A stretch of 64,000 nucleotides of DNA from CAMLIZ01 sp040758375 (GCA_040758375.1 JBFLWE010000019.1:1-64000); one strand, 5' to 3'. Numbered from the stretch's first letter, positions 32,141-42,461 are shown. The notes: a model not told the origin generated them from the letters alone. Translations and numbers: made by a program.

Positions 32141-35100
32141 ATGCAATTGCCTTCCATCGCACGCGGCAAACGCTTCACCCTGCCCCGCCCGCTGGGATCG
32201 GCCGATGCACTGCTGCTGGCGCGCTACGCGCAGCAACAGGCCGCGAACAAGACCCTGCTGGCCATCGTCACCGCCGAGCCCGCCGACGCTCAGCGGCTGG
32301 TTGACGAGTTGCCTTTCTTCGCGCCGGGTTTGCGGGTGGCCGTGTTCCCCGACTGGGAGACCCTGCCCTACGACACCTTCTCGCCGCACCAGGATCTGAT
32401 TTCCGACCGGCTGGCCACGCTGTGGCGTATCCAGCGGCGCGAGCTCGATGTGGTGCTGCTGCCCGCCACCACCGCGCTCACGCGGCTGGCGCCGCCGAGC
32501 TTCCTCGCGGCCTACACCTTCCACTTCAAGCAGAAGGCCCAGCTCGACGAGGCCGCGCTGAAGGCCCAGCTCACGCTGGCCAGCTACAGCCATGTGAGCC
32601 AGGTGGTCTCGCCCGGCGAATACGCGGTGCGCGGCGGGCTGATCGACCTGTTTCCCATGGGCTCCAGCGTGCCCTACCGGGTGGACCTGTTCGGCGACGA
32701 GGTCGATTCGATCCGCACCTTCGACCCCGACTCGCAGCGCAGCCTGTACCCGGTGCCCGAGGTGCAATTGCTGCCCGGCCGCGAGTTCCCCATGGACGAG
32801 GCTTCGCGCCACGCATTCCGTGCGCGCTGGCGCGAAAAGCTCGAAGGCGACCCCAGCCGCTCGCGCATCTACAAGGACATCGCCAACGGCATTGCCACCG
32901 CGGGCATCGAGTACTACCTGCCGCTGTTCTTCGACGAAACGGCCACCATCTTCGAGTACCTGGGAGAGCAGGCCACCCTGGTGCTGCACGGCGAAGTGGA
33001 CGAATCGCTCAAGCGCTTCTGGGCCGACACCCGCGAGCGCCACCGCTTCCTGCAGCACGATCCCGAGCGGCCGATCCTGCCGCCGGAAGAGCTGTTCCTG
33101 AAGCCGGAAGACTTTTTCTCGCTGGCAAATGTGCACTCCACGCTGGCGCTGCGCGGCAACGACCCGGTCGACTGGGCTCGCCCGTTGCCCGACGTGAGCG
33201 TGGACCGCGGCGCCACCGAGCCGCTGGCGCGGCTGCAAAGCCACCTCACCGGCACGCCGCACCGTGTGCTGCTGGTGGCCGAAAGCGAGGGCCGGCGCGA
33301 GAGCCTGCTGGAGCTGCTGCGCGACCACAAGATCGACCCGCCCAGCGTCGGCACGCTGGCCGAGTTCGAGGCCGGCGACGAAAAGGTGGCCATCACCGCG
33401 GCGCCGCTGGCCGCCGGCTTCTTCTGGCATGAGCCGGCGGATCGCACGGCGATCCAGTTCATCACCGAGACCGAGCTGTTCTCCACGGCGCCTTCGAGCC
33501 GCCGGCGCAAGAAGCAGGAGCAGGTCAGCAGCGTCGAGGCGCTGATCAAGGACCTGTCAGAGCTGAAGATCGGCGACCCGGTGGTGCATGCCAACCACGG
33601 CATCGGTCGCTACAAGGGTCTTGAAAACATCGACCTCGGCGAGGGCGTGAGCGAATTCCTGGTGCTGGAGTACGCCGACAACGCCACGCTCAAGGTGCCG
33701 GTGTCGCAGCTGCACTTGATCAGCCGCTACACCGGCGTGAGCGCCGACGAGGCGCCGCTGCACAAGCTGGGCTCGGGCCAGTGGGAAAAAGCCCGTCGCA
33801 AGGCCGCCGAGCAGGTGCGCGACACCGCCGCCGAGCTGCTGAACCTCTACGCCCGCCGTGCCGCGCGCGAGGGCTATGCCTTCCGCTTCCAGCCGCACGA
33901 CTACGAGGCCTTCGCGGCCAGCTTCGGCTTCGAGGAAACGCCCGACCAGCGCGCCGCCATCCACGCCGTGATCCAGGACATGGTGAGCCCGAAGCCGATG
34001 GACCGGCTGGTGTGCGGCGACGTCGGCTTCGGCAAGACCGAGGTGGCGTTGCGCGCCGCCTTCGTGGCGGTCACCAGCGGCAAGCAGGTGGCCCTGCTCG
34101 CACCCACCACGCTGCTGGCCGAGCAGCACTACCAGACCATCAGCGACCGCTTCGGCAAGTGGCCGGTCAAGGTGGCCGAGCTGTCGCGCTTCCGCTCCAC
34201 CAAGGAGGTCAAGACCGCGCTCGAAGGGCTGGAGAACGGCACGGTGGACATCGTGGTGGGCACGCACAAGCTGCTCAGCCCCGACGTCAAGTTCAAGCGC
34301 CTGGGCCTGCTGATCATCGACGAGGAACACCGCTTCGGCGTGCGCCACAAGGAGGCCATCAAGGCCATGCGCGCCGAGGTGGACGTGCTCACGCTCACCG
34401 CCACGCCGATCCCGCGCACGCTGGGCATGGCACTGGAGGGCCTGCGCGACCTGAGCGTGATCGCCACCGCGCCGCAGCGGCGCCTGGCGATCAAGACCTT
34501 CGTGCGCAACGAAAACCAGGGCGTGATCCGCGAGGCCGTGCTGCGCGAACTCAAGCGCGGCGGGCAGGTCTATTTCCTGCACAACGAGGTGGAGACCATC
34601 CAGAACCGGGCCACCAAGCTGCAGGAGCTGCTGCCCGAGGCACGCATCGCGGTGGCCCACGGCCAGATGCCCGAGCGGCAGCTCGAAAGCGTGATGCGCG
34701 ACTTCGTGGCCCAGCGCCACAACGTGCTGCTGTGCTCCACCATCATCGAGACCGGCATCGACGTGCCCAGCGCCAACACCATCGTGATCTCGCGCGCCGA
34801 CAAGTTCGGCCTGGCGCAACTGCACCAGCTGCGCGGGCGCGTGGGCCGCTCGCACCACCAGGCCTATGCCTACCTGCTGGTGCCCGACGTGCAAGGCCTC
34901 ACCAAGCAGGCGGCGCAGCGCCTGGAGGCCATCCAGGCGATGGAGGAGCTGGGCTCGGGGTTCTACCTGGCGATGCACGATCTCGAGATCCGCGGCGCCG
35001 GCGAGGTGCTGGGCGAAAGCCAGAGCGGCAACATGCAGGAAGTGGGCTTCCAGCTCTACAACGACATGCTGTCCGAGGCCGTGCGCTCGCTGAAGGCCGG

Positions 35101-35587
35101 GCGGGAGCCTGACCTGCTCTCGCCGCTGTCGGCCACCACCGAGATCAACCTGCACGCGCCGGCGCTGCTGCCCGATGCCTACTGCGGCGACGTGCACACG
35201 CGGCTCAACCTCTACAAGCGCCTGGCCACGGCCGAGCGCAGCGAGCAGCTCGACGCGATGCTCGAAGAGGTGACCGACCGCTTCGGCAAGCTCCCGCCGC
35301 AGGGGCAGACGCTGTTCGACACCCACCGGCTGCGTGTGCTCGCCAAGCCCTACGGTGTGGCAAAGGTGGACGCGAACCCGCAGCTCATCACCATCAGCTT
35401 CAAGCCCAACCCGCCGGTGGACGCGATGGCGATCATCACCCTGGTGCAGAAGAACCGGCACATCAAGCTGGCCGGCAACGACAAGCTGCGCGTCGAGCGC
35501 GCGCTGCCCGACCCCAAGGACCGGGCGCAGATGGTGCGCGACGTGTTGAGGTCGCTGGGGCAGCCGCAGGCCGCTACCGCGGCCTGA
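32141..35587 (+). CDS. mfd: Transcription-repair coupling factor Mfd
   Basis: 1148 residues, the same length as E. coli Mfd. It has the UvrB-homology region (D1-D2: SPGEYAVRGGLIDLFPMGSSVPYRVDLFGDEVDSIRTFDP), the RNA polymerase-interaction domain (GDPVVHANHGIGRYKGLENIDLG), a helicase core with GDVGFGKTEVA (Walker A), DEEHRFGV (motif II), TATPIPRTL and QLRGRVGRSHHQAYAYLL, and the C-terminal TRCF domain. It removes stalled RNA polymerase and recruits UvrA. All domains are intact. Confidence 0.97.
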   Translation: MQLPSIARGKRFTLPRPLGSADALLLARYAQQQAANKTLLAIVTAEPADAQRLVDELPFFAPGLRVAVFPDWETLPYDTFSPHQDLISDRLATLWRIQRRELDVVLLPATTALTRLAPPSFLAAYTFHFKQKAQLDEAALKAQLTLASYSHVSQVVSPGEYAVRGGLIDLFPMGSSVPYRVDLFGDEVDSIRTFDPDSQRSLYPVPEVQLLPGREFPMDEASRHAFRARWREKLEGDPSRSRIYKDIANGIATAGIEYYLPLFFDETATIFEYLGEQATLVLHGEVDESLKRFWADTRERHRFLQHDPERPILPPEELFLKPEDFFSLANVHSTLALRGNDPVDWARPLPDVSVDRGATEPLARLQSHLTGTPHRVLLVAESEGRRESLLELLRDHKIDPPSVGTLAEFEAGDEKVAITAAPLAAGFFWHEPADRTAIQFITETELFSTAPSSRRRKKQEQVSSVEALIKDLSELKIGDPVVHANHGIGRYKGLENIDLGEGVSEFLVLEYADNATLKVPVSQLHLISRYTGVSADEAPLHKLGSGQWEKARRKAAEQVRDTAAELLNLYARRAAREGYAFRFQPHDYEAFAASFGFEETPDQRAAIHAVIQDMVSPKPMDRLVCGDVGFGKTEVALRAAFVAVTSGKQVALLAPTTLLAEQHYQTISDRFGKWPVKVAELSRFRSTKEVKTALEGLENGTVDIVVGTHKLLSPDVKFKRLGLLIIDEEHRFGVRHKEAIKAMRAEVDVLTLTATPIPRTLGMALEGLRDLSVIATAPQRRLAIKTFVRNENQGVIREAVLRELKRGGQVYFLHNEVETIQNRATKLQELLPEARIAVAHGQMPERQLESVMRDFVAQRHNVLLCSTIIETGIDVPSANTIVISRADKFGLAQLHQLRGRVGRSHHQAYAYLLVPDVQGLTKQAAQRLEAIQAMEELGSGFYLAMHDLEIRGAGEVLGESQSGNMQEVGFQLYNDMLSEAVRSLKAGREPDLLSPLSATTEINLHAPALLPDAYCGDVHTRLNLYKRLATAERSEQLDAMLEEVTDRFGKLPPQGQTLFDTHRLRVLAKPYGVAKVDANPQLITISFKPNPPVDAMAIITLVQKNRHIKLAGNDKLRVERALPDPKDRAQMVRDVLRSLGQPQAATAA

Positions 35588-35594
35588 AGGAAGC

Positions 35595-35942
35595 TCAGCC
35601 TGTCTTGCGCGGCTGCGGCGGCGTCTGCAGCAGCGTGTCGGCGAACGCGCTGTTGACCATCACGCTGGCATTTGTGGGCTTGGGCTCCGTCAGGCGCACC
35701 GCAGAAGGCTGCGGCACGGTGCGGTTGCGCCGCGCGCTTTCCAGCTCCTTCTGCACGGCCTCGGTCTGCCTGCGCGCCTGCAGCAGCATCTCGTTGGTCT
35801 GCGACAAGCTGGCACTGAGCTGCTCGTTGCGCTGTCGCAGCTGGCGCAGCTGCGGCATCAGGCGCCACCAGGCGCCGCCAAAGGCGAGACCGGCACCCAC
35901 GGCACCGCTCGCCAGCACTTCAAGAATCGGGAACGAAGCCAT
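35595..35942 (-). CDS. Small membrane-anchored coiled-coil protein
   Basis: 115 residues. An N-terminal hydrophobic segment (ILEVLASGAVGAGLAFGGAWW) is followed by a predicted coiled coil (LMPQLRQLRQRNEQLSASLSQTNEMLLQARRQTEAVQKELESARR, about 28-72) and a polar tail. I do not recognise a named family. It is convergent with mfd and divergent from serB with 153 bp between. Its size and coding pattern suit a real gene, but no function can be assigned. Confidence 0.65.
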   Translation of the reverse strand: MASFPILEVLASGAVGAGLAFGGAWWRLMPQLRQLRQRNEQLSASLSQTNEMLLQARRQTEAVQKELESARRNRTVPQPSAVRLTEPKPTNASVMVNSAFADTLLQTPPQPRKTG

Positions 35943-36095
35943 GGGAAGAGGAAGGAATTACGGCAACGCCGACAAGTTACCGCCGGGCGTGCGAGAACAC
36001 AGCGAAAAAAGTCACGCCTTGGCAGTGCAAGCAGGTGCACACCCTTGGCCGAGGGGGCAAAACATACAATCCGGCCCTTTCGTTGCGCGCGTTCC

Positions 36096-36836
36096 ATGAT
36101 CTCTCCCTCTCCTGCCCCGGGCCTCGTCGTGCGAGGCTTCACCCCGCCGCTGCGGCTGTCGGACTTCAAGCTGATCGCGTTCGACATGGACTCCACGCTG
36201 ATCAACATCGAGTGCGTGGACGAGATCGCCGGCGCGGCGGGCCGCAAGGCCGAGGTGGCCGCGATCACCGAGGCGGCCATGCGCGGCGAGATCGCCGACT
36301 ACAAGGAGAGCCTGCGCCAGCGCGTGGCGCTGCTCAAGGGCGTGCCGGTGTCGGCGCTGGAGCAGGTGTACCGGGATCGGCTGCAGCTCAACCCGGGCGC
36401 TGAGGCGCTGGTCAAGGCGGCGCAGGAGGCGGGCTTGAGGACGCTGCTGGTCTCCGGCGGCTTCACCTACTTCACCGACCGCGTGCGCGACCGGCTGAAG
36501 CTCGACTTCACGCGCAGCAACGTGCTGGAAGTGCAAGACGGCGCGCTCACCGGCCGCATGGTGGACCAGCCCTGGGGCGACATCTGCGACGGCGCCGAGA
36601 AGCGCCGCATGCTGCTGCAGACCTGCGAGCGCCTGGGGCTCAGCCCCCGGCAAGCCATCGCCGTGGGCGACGGCGCCAACGACCTGCCGATGATGGGCGA
36701 GGCCGGACTCTCGGTGGCCTACCACGCCAAGCCCAAGGTGCGCGAGCAGGCGATGGTGCAGATCAACGAGGGCGGGCTCGACCGGCTGCTGGAAGTGCTC
36801 AGCCTGAGCGCCGGGCCGCTCCCAAGCGAAGGCTGA
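36096..36836 (+). CDS. serB: Phosphoserine phosphatase
   Basis: 246 residues of the HAD superfamily. Motif I is AFDMDSTLINIECVDEIA with nucleophile Asp30 and Asp32, motif II LLVSGGFTYFTD, and motif III VGDGANDLPMM. It lacks the long N-terminal ACT-like domain of E. coli SerB, as usual for betaproteobacteria. The last about ten residues (SAGPLPSEG region) and the stop are encoded by a REP-like element (36801-36884). The enzyme performs the final step of serine synthesis. It is convergent with the ThDP decarboxylase gene. Confidence 0.93.
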   Translation: MISPSPAPGLVVRGFTPPLRLSDFKLIAFDMDSTLINIECVDEIAGAAGRKAEVAAITEAAMRGEIADYKESLRQRVALLKGVPVSALEQVYRDRLQLNPGAEALVKAAQEAGLRTLLVSGGFTYFTDRVRDRLKLDFTRSNVLEVQDGALTGRMVDQPWGDICDGAEKRRMLLQTCERLGLSPRQAIAVGDGANDLPMMGEAGLSVAYHAKPKVREQAMVQINEGGLDRLLEVLSLSAGPLPSEG

Positions 36837-36884
36837 CCCCTCCGGGGGGTGGCTGCGGTACTCCGCAGCCGGGGGCTCCATTCA
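36801..36884 (-). repeat. REP-like element (inverted) overlapping the serB 3' end
   Basis: Read on the minus strand this segment matches the 8731-8818 element almost base for base, including the stem GGCTGCGG-AGTA-CCGCAGCC (about 36850-36870) and the tail module. It supplies the last codons and stop of serB and reaches the stop codon of the opposing decarboxylase gene at 36882-36884. Confidence 0.88.
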
Positions 36885-38510
36885 GCTCGCAGGCATCGAC
36901 AAGCGCTTCACGCCGTTGACGAAGCGCGACAGCGTGTCCGACATCGCACCCGGCGCGAGCCGCACGTCGATCAGCTGGAACCGTCCGCGCGTGGCACATG
37001 CCTCGCGCAGCGCCTGCACCAGCTCGCGCCGCGTCGCCACCCGGTGTCCCTGCCCGCCCATGCCGGCGGCCATCGAAGCGAAGTCCCAGTGCCCCAGGTC
37101 GTTGAAGCGCGACTGCGGCTGGAACGCGCGCAGCATCTCCCACGCGCCGTTGTTGAACACCACCACGATCGGGTCGCTGCCGTGGCGGCGTGCGTTGCCC
37201 AGCTCCCAGCCGGTCATCTGGAACGCGCCGTCGCCCACCAGCACGATCGGCCGTTCGCCGGTGGCCGCCTGCAGGCCCAGCGCGGCCGGCACGCCGTAGC
37301 CCATGCCGGCGTAATAGCCGGGCGCCAGCAGCGCGGTCGGCGCCAGGTCCAGCCCGGTGAAAAGGCAGTCGCCGACGTCGCTGACCACCGGACGGCGGCC
37401 TTCGCGCGCCAGCAGGTCGTTGAGCGCACAGGCGATGTCGCGCGGCGTGACCGGTGCATCGTCCTCGAGGCAGCCGGCGATCGGCGGCGCCGGTGGCGGC
37501 ACCGGGCGCCGGCCCGATGCGGCGGGCACGCGCTCGAGCAGCGCATCGACCAGCGCGCCCAGCGGGATCTGCGGGTACACGTGATGGCCCAGCCGCACTT
37601 CGGACTCGATCGCCTGGATCGTGTGGCGCAGGTCGATGCGCCGCTGGGAGACGGCGAAGTTGGTGTCGGAGATGATCACGCCCAGCAGCAGCAGGCCATC
37701 GGAGTCCTCCACCTCCGAGGTCACGCGGGCCTCGCCGGCCACGCCGAGGTAGGTGCCGATCACCGGCGCGTCGGCACCGGCCAGCAGCCCGCGCCCCATG
37801 AAGCTGGTCACCGTGGGCAGGTTGAGCCGTCGCGCCAGCTCGGCCACCTGGCGCTCCAGGCCGTAGCGTCGCACTTCCACGCCCACCATCAGCACCGGCC
37901 GCTGGGCGACCCTCAGCCGTCCCAGCACCTCGTCGGCGCAGGCCGCCACCGCGTCGGCATCGGGTCGCAGCCCGGGCAGCGGCCGCACCGGCTCGCACGG
38001 CACGCCGGTCATGTCGCGGGGCACCTCGACATACACCGGCTTGGAATGCCGGATCGCGTTGTGCAGCACGCGCGCAATCTGCGCCGGCGCCTGCCCGGCA
38101 TCGTCCAGCCGGGCCTGGTCGACCGTGATTTCGCGGTAGATGCGCCACTGCGAGTCGAGCGTCTTCACCTGGTGATGCAGCTGGAAGCCGCTGGCCGCCT
38201 CGTGGGCGGCGGGCGCGCCGGAGATCACCACCACCGGCACCCGCTCGGCATACGAGCCGGCCACCGCGTTGACCATGTTCAGCGCGCCGGCACCATAGGT
38301 CACCGCGGCCACGCCCAGGCCGCCTCGGTAGCGCGCGGCGGCGTCGGCGGCGAAGCCCACGCCGGGCTCGTGCGACAAGGTGTGCAGTGGCAGGATGCCC
38401 AGGCGCTCGACCTCGGCGAAGAAGGGCAGCGCGAAATCACCGGGGATGCCGAAGATCTCTCGCGCGCCATGCTCGCGCAATGCGGCGAGCAGCACGTGGG
38501 ACAGGTTCAC
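36882..38510 (-). CDS. ThDP-dependent 2-oxo acid decarboxylase (indolepyruvate/phenylpyruvate decarboxylase family)
   Basis: 542 residues. The cofactor-activating Glu48 is in LSHEPGVGFAADAAAR. The ThDP motif runs from GDGAFQMTGWELGN to VVVFNN (426-454). The EIFGIPGDFALPFF N-terminus and GAGALNMVNAVAGSYAERVPVVVISGAP follow the PpdC/IpdC group, which decarboxylates phenylpyruvate or indole-3-pyruvate to the aldehyde (Ehrlich-type breakdown or auxin synthesis in Azospirillum). Substrate is uncertain; no partner aldehyde dehydrogenase is nearby. All three domains are present. Confidence 0.82.
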   Translation of the reverse strand: MNLSHVLLAALREHGAREIFGIPGDFALPFFAEVERLGILPLHTLSHEPGVGFAADAAARYRGGLGVAAVTYGAGALNMVNAVAGSYAERVPVVVISGAPAAHEAASGFQLHHQVKTLDSQWRIYREITVDQARLDDAGQAPAQIARVLHNAIRHSKPVYVEVPRDMTGVPCEPVRPLPGLRPDADAVAACADEVLGRLRVAQRPVLMVGVEVRRYGLERQVAELARRLNLPTVTSFMGRGLLAGADAPVIGTYLGVAGEARVTSEVEDSDGLLLLGVIISDTNFAVSQRRIDLRHTIQAIESEVRLGHHVYPQIPLGALVDALLERVPAASGRRPVPPPAPPIAGCLEDDAPVTPRDIACALNDLLAREGRRPVVSDVGDCLFTGLDLAPTALLAPGYYAGMGYGVPAALGLQAATGERPIVLVGDGAFQMTGWELGNARRHGSDPIVVVFNNGAWEMLRAFQPQSRFNDLGHWDFASMAAGMGGQGHRVATRRELVQALREACATRGRFQLIDVRLAPGAMSDTLSRFVNGVKRLSMPAS

Positions 38511-38633
38511 GGTTTCAGGCGGCCTTGTGGGCCTTGGGTTGAACGTGTCCCAGATGCTGGGGCGTCCGGCGCTGCGCCGCGTTGATCCGGCTTAAGAAAG
38601 CCAGACTCTCTTCAGCGCTTTATTGCGCAGTCC

Positions 38634-41600
38634 TCAGCTCGCAAGCTGACTCCATGCCTTGTCTAGCCGCTTCACGCTCACCGGCTGCGGCGTGCGCAAC
38701 TCCTGCGCAAAGAAACTCACGCGCAGCTCCTCCAGCAGCCAACGGTATTCATCCAGCCGCGCATCGGATGCGCCTTTCAGCTCAGCCAGCCGCCGCAGAT
38801 ATCGCTGCTCCAGCGGACGCAGCTCGGCCAGGCGTTGCGCGTCGCGCACCGGGTCGCCGCGCAGCTTGTCCAGCCGCAGCTGCATCGCCTTGAGATAGCG
38901 CGGAAAGTGCTGCAGCTGCGCATAGGGCGTGAGCGGCAGAAAGCGCCTGGGCACCAGGCGCTGCAGCTGTGCCTGCAGGTCGTCGGCCACCTCCTTCGGT
39001 GGCTTGGCGTCCTTGAGCTTGCGCACGGTGGCGGCGTACTCGGCCAGCACCGTGCCGGCCAGGCGCGCCACCTCCTGCGCGATGAGGTTCAGGCGCGGAC
39101 GGCCTTCATCAATGCGCGCCTTGAAGCCGGCTTCGTCGGTGGGCAGCGGTTCCTGCAGGAAAGCCTTGTCCAAGGCCACGTCGATGATCTGTTCGCGCAA
39201 CTCCTCCTGCGTGCCCAGCGGCATGTAGGCCACGGCCATCTTCTGCAGCTCGGGGATGTTCTTCTCCAGGTACTTCAGCGGTTCCTTGATCTGCAGCGCC
39301 ACCAGCCGGCGCAGGCCGGCGCGGTGCCTGGCCGCCGCCACGTCGGGCTCGTCGAACACCTCGATCTCGACATGCGTGCCCTTGTCGATCAAGGCGGGAA
39401 AGCCGATCAGCGTCTGGCCGCCCTTCTTCACTTCCATCAGCTCGGGCAGCTCGCCGAAGCTCCAGCGGGTGTGGCGGACGGCCTCGGGGGCCGGCGCTGC
39501 GGCGGCAGCGGCTTTCGCCGGTGCCGCCGCCGACGCTGCAGCCGGCGCTGCGGGCACCACGCCCTTCAGCACCGCCAGCGCCTGGAAGGCCGAGCGCGCC
39601 TGGCCGCCCAGCTCGGCCTTCAGCGTGCTGAGGTGGCGGCCCAGCCCCAGCTGGCGGCCGTGTTCATCGACCACGCGGAAGTTCATGAACAGGTGCGGCG
39701 ACAGCATGTCGAGCTTGAAGTCGGCCCGCTTCACGTCGAGCTGGGTTTTCTCTCGCACCGCCTTGAGCAGGCGTTCGAGCAGGCTGCCGTCGGCAAACGG
39801 CGTGTCGGCGATGAAGGCCTCGGCGTACTCCGGCAGCGGCACCAGCCGCGCGCGCGGCTTTTGCGGCAGGCTCTTCAGCAGGGCCAGCACCTTGTCCTTC
39901 AGCATGCCGGGTACCAGCCACTCGCAGCGGTCTTCGCTCACCTGGTTGAGGGCGTAGATGGGCACGGTGACGGTGAGTCCGTCCTTCGGGTCGCCCGGGT
40001 CGTGCAGGTAGCTCGCGCCGCAATCCACCCCACCCAGGCGAATGGTCCTCGGAAAGGCCGAGGTGGTGATGCCCGCGGCCTCGTGGCGCATCAGCTCTTC
40101 GCGCGTGAGCCACAACAGCTTGGGTTGTTTCTTCACCTCGTCGCGGTACCAGCGCTCGAAGGTGAAGCCGGAGACCACCTCCGGCGGCAGCTGCTGGTCG
40201 TAGAAAGCATGGATCAGCGCGTCGTCGACCAGCACGTCCTGCCGGCGCGATTTGTGCTCCAGCTCCTCGACCTGGCGCACCAGCTTCTGGTTGTGCGCGA
40301 GGAAGGGCAGCTTGGTGTCCCACTCGCCGGCCACCAGCGCCTCGCGGATGAAGATTTCGCGCGCCGCGGCCGGATCGACCTTGCCGAAGTTCACGCGCCG
40401 GTTGCTGTAGACCACGATGCCGTACAGCGTGGCCCGCTCCAGCGCCACCACCTCGGCCGCCTTCTTCTCCCAATGCGGCTCCAGCAGTTGCGTCTTCAGC
40501 AGGTGGCCGGCGATCCACGGGATCCACTGCGGCTCGATCGCCGCGATGCCGCGCGCGTAGAGCCGGGTGGTCTCCACCAGCTCGGCGGCGACGATCCAGC
40601 GACCGGGCTTCTTGCTCAAGTGCGCACCCGGATGGCGCCAGAACTTGATGCCGCGCGCACCCAGGTACCACTCGTCGTCGTCGGCTTTCAGGCCGATGTT
40701 GCCCAGCAGCCCCGCAAGCATGGCCAGGTGGATCTGCTCGTAGGTGGCAGGGGCGCCGTTCAGGCGCCAGCCGTGCTCGGCCACCACCGTGTGCAGCTGC
40801 GAATGGATGTCGCGCCACTCGCGTACGCGCCGCGGCGAGACGAAGTGGTCGCGCAGGAGTTGCTCGTGCTTGCGGTTGCTCAGCTTGTGTTCGCCTTGTT
40901 TGCCGCGCGACTCTTCCAGCCACTTCCAAAGCTTCAGGTAGCCCATGAACTCCGACTTCTCGTCGTCGAACTTCTTGTGCTTCTCGTCGGCCGCCTGCGC
41001 CTGCTCCATCGGCCGGTCGCGCACGTCTTGCACGCTCAAGGCGCTGGCAATGATCAACACCTCGGCCAGCGATTGGCGCTCGCGCGCCTCCAGGATCATG
41101 CGGCCGATGCGCGGGTCCAGCGGCAGCTTGGCCAGCTCTTGGCCGATGGTGGTGAGCTCGTTGCGCTCGTCCACCGCGTTCAGCTCGCCCAGCAGCGCGT
41201 AGCCGTCGGCGATGGCCTTGGACTTCGGCGGCTCGATGAAGGGAAAGTCCTCCACCTGCCCCAGCCCCAACGCCTTCATGCGCAGGATCACGCCCGCCAG
41301 CGACGAGCGCAGGATCTCCGGGTCGGTGAAGCGCGGCCGCTCGGCGTAGCCCTTCTCGTCGTAGAGGCGGATGCAGATGCCGTTGGCCACGCGGCCACAG
41401 CGGCCCGCGCGCTGGTTGGCCGCCGCCTGGCTGACCGGCTCGACCTGCAGCTGCTCCACCTTGTTGCGGTAGCTGTAGCGCTTCACGCGCGCCAGGCCCG
41501 AGTCGATCACGTAGCGGATGCCGGGCACCGTGAGCGAGGTCTCCGCCACGTTGGTCGCCAGCACGATGCGGCGCGCGCCGTGCGGCTCGAACACACGGTC

Positions 41601-42461
41601 TTGCTCGGCCTGCGACAGCCGCGCGAACAGCGGCAGGATCTCCACGCCCGGCGGATGGTGCTTGCGCAGGTGCTCGGCCGCCTCGCGGATCTCGCGCTCG
41701 CCGGGCAGGAACACCAGCACGTCGCCCGGGCCTTCGCGCCAGAGCTCGTCCACCGCGTCGGCGATCGCGTCGTTCAGGTCGCGCTCTTTGCTTTCTTCGA
41801 ACGGCCGCCAGCGCTGCTCCACCGGGTACAGCCGGCCCGACACCATGATCACCGGCGCCGGCCCCTTGGCGGAGGCGAAATGCTGGGCGAAGCGCTCCGC
41901 GTCGATGGTGGCCGAGGTGACGATCACCTTCAGGTCCGGCCGCCGCGCCAGCACCTCGCGCAGATAGCCGAGCAGGAAGTCGATGTTGAGCGACCGCTCG
42001 TGGGCCTCGTCGATGATGATCGTGTCGTAGGCCTTGAGCAGCGGGTCGGTCTGCGTCTCGGCCAGCAGGATGCCGTCGGTCATGAGCTTGACCGAGGCGC
42101 CCGTCTGCAGCCGGTCCTGGAAACGCACCTTGAACCCCACCACCTCGCCCAGCGGCGTGTTCAGCTCCTCGGCGATGCGCTTGGCCACCGACGAGGCGGC
42201 AATGCGGCGCGGCTGCGTGTGGCCGATCAGTCCCTGGCCGCCGGCGCCACGCCCGCGGCCCATGGCCAGCGCGATCTTGGGCAGCTGCGTGGTCTTGCCG
42301 GAACCGGTTTCGCCGCAGACGATGACCACCTGGTGCTCGGCCACGGCGCGCATGATCTCCTCGCGCTTCGCGGAGACCGGCAGCGATTCAGGGAAAGTGA
42401 TCGGCGGCACCGGCGTCGCCGGACGGCCTTTTGAGGGAGGAGGAGAAACCTGCTGATTCAC
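38634..42461 (-). CDS. hrpA: ATP-dependent RNA helicase HrpA (DEAH-box)
   Basis: 1275 residues from a GTG start (VNQQVSPPPSKG); E. coli HrpA is about 1300. Motif I GETGSGKT is at 50-57, motif II DEAH at 151-154, SAT at 183-185 and motif VI QRAGRCGR at 350-357. HA2 and OB-fold regions follow, and then the long HrpA-specific DUF3418 C-terminus. HrpA resolves ribosome stalling or collisions in E. coli. No in-frame ATG with better spacing is visible upstream, so GTG is preferred. It is divergent from argA with 93 bp between. Confidence 0.93.
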   Translation of the reverse strand: MNQQVSPPPSKGRPATPVPPITFPESLPVSAKREEIMRAVAEHQVVIVCGETGSGKTTQLPKIALAMGRGRGAGGQGLIGHTQPRRIAASSVAKRIAEELNTPLGEVVGFKVRFQDRLQTGASVKLMTDGILLAETQTDPLLKAYDTIIIDEAHERSLNIDFLLGYLREVLARRPDLKVIVTSATIDAERFAQHFASAKGPAPVIMVSGRLYPVEQRWRPFEESKERDLNDAIADAVDELWREGPGDVLVFLPGEREIREAAEHLRKHHPPGVEILPLFARLSQAEQDRVFEPHGARRIVLATNVAETSLTVPGIRYVIDSGLARVKRYSYRNKVEQLQVEPVSQAAANQRAGRCGRVANGICIRLYDEKGYAERPRFTDPEILRSSLAGVILRMKALGLGQVEDFPFIEPPKSKAIADGYALLGELNAVDERNELTTIGQELAKLPLDPRIGRMILEARERQSLAEVLIIASALSVQDVRDRPMEQAQAADEKHKKFDDEKSEFMGYLKLWKWLEESRGKQGEHKLSNRKHEQLLRDHFVSPRRVREWRDIHSQLHTVVAEHGWRLNGAPATYEQIHLAMLAGLLGNIGLKADDDEWYLGARGIKFWRHPGAHLSKKPGRWIVAAELVETTRLYARGIAAIEPQWIPWIAGHLLKTQLLEPHWEKKAAEVVALERATLYGIVVYSNRRVNFGKVDPAAAREIFIREALVAGEWDTKLPFLAHNQKLVRQVEELEHKSRRQDVLVDDALIHAFYDQQLPPEVVSGFTFERWYRDEVKKQPKLLWLTREELMRHEAAGITTSAFPRTIRLGGVDCGASYLHDPGDPKDGLTVTVPIYALNQVSEDRCEWLVPGMLKDKVLALLKSLPQKPRARLVPLPEYAEAFIADTPFADGSLLERLLKAVREKTQLDVKRADFKLDMLSPHLFMNFRVVDEHGRQLGLGRHLSTLKAELGGQARSAFQALAVLKGVVPAAPAAASAAAPAKAAAAAAPAPEAVRHTRWSFGELPELMEVKKGGQTLIGFPALIDKGTHVEIEVFDEPDVAAARHRAGLRRLVALQIKEPLKYLEKNIPELQKMAVAYMPLGTQEELREQIIDVALDKAFLQEPLPTDEAGFKARIDEGRPRLNLIAQEVARLAGTVLAEYAATVRKLKDAKPPKEVADDLQAQLQRLVPRRFLPLTPYAQLQHFPRYLKAMQLRLDKLRGDPVRDAQRLAELRPLEQRYLRRLAELKGASDARLDEYRWLLEELRVSFFAQELRTPQPVSVKRLDKAWSQLAS

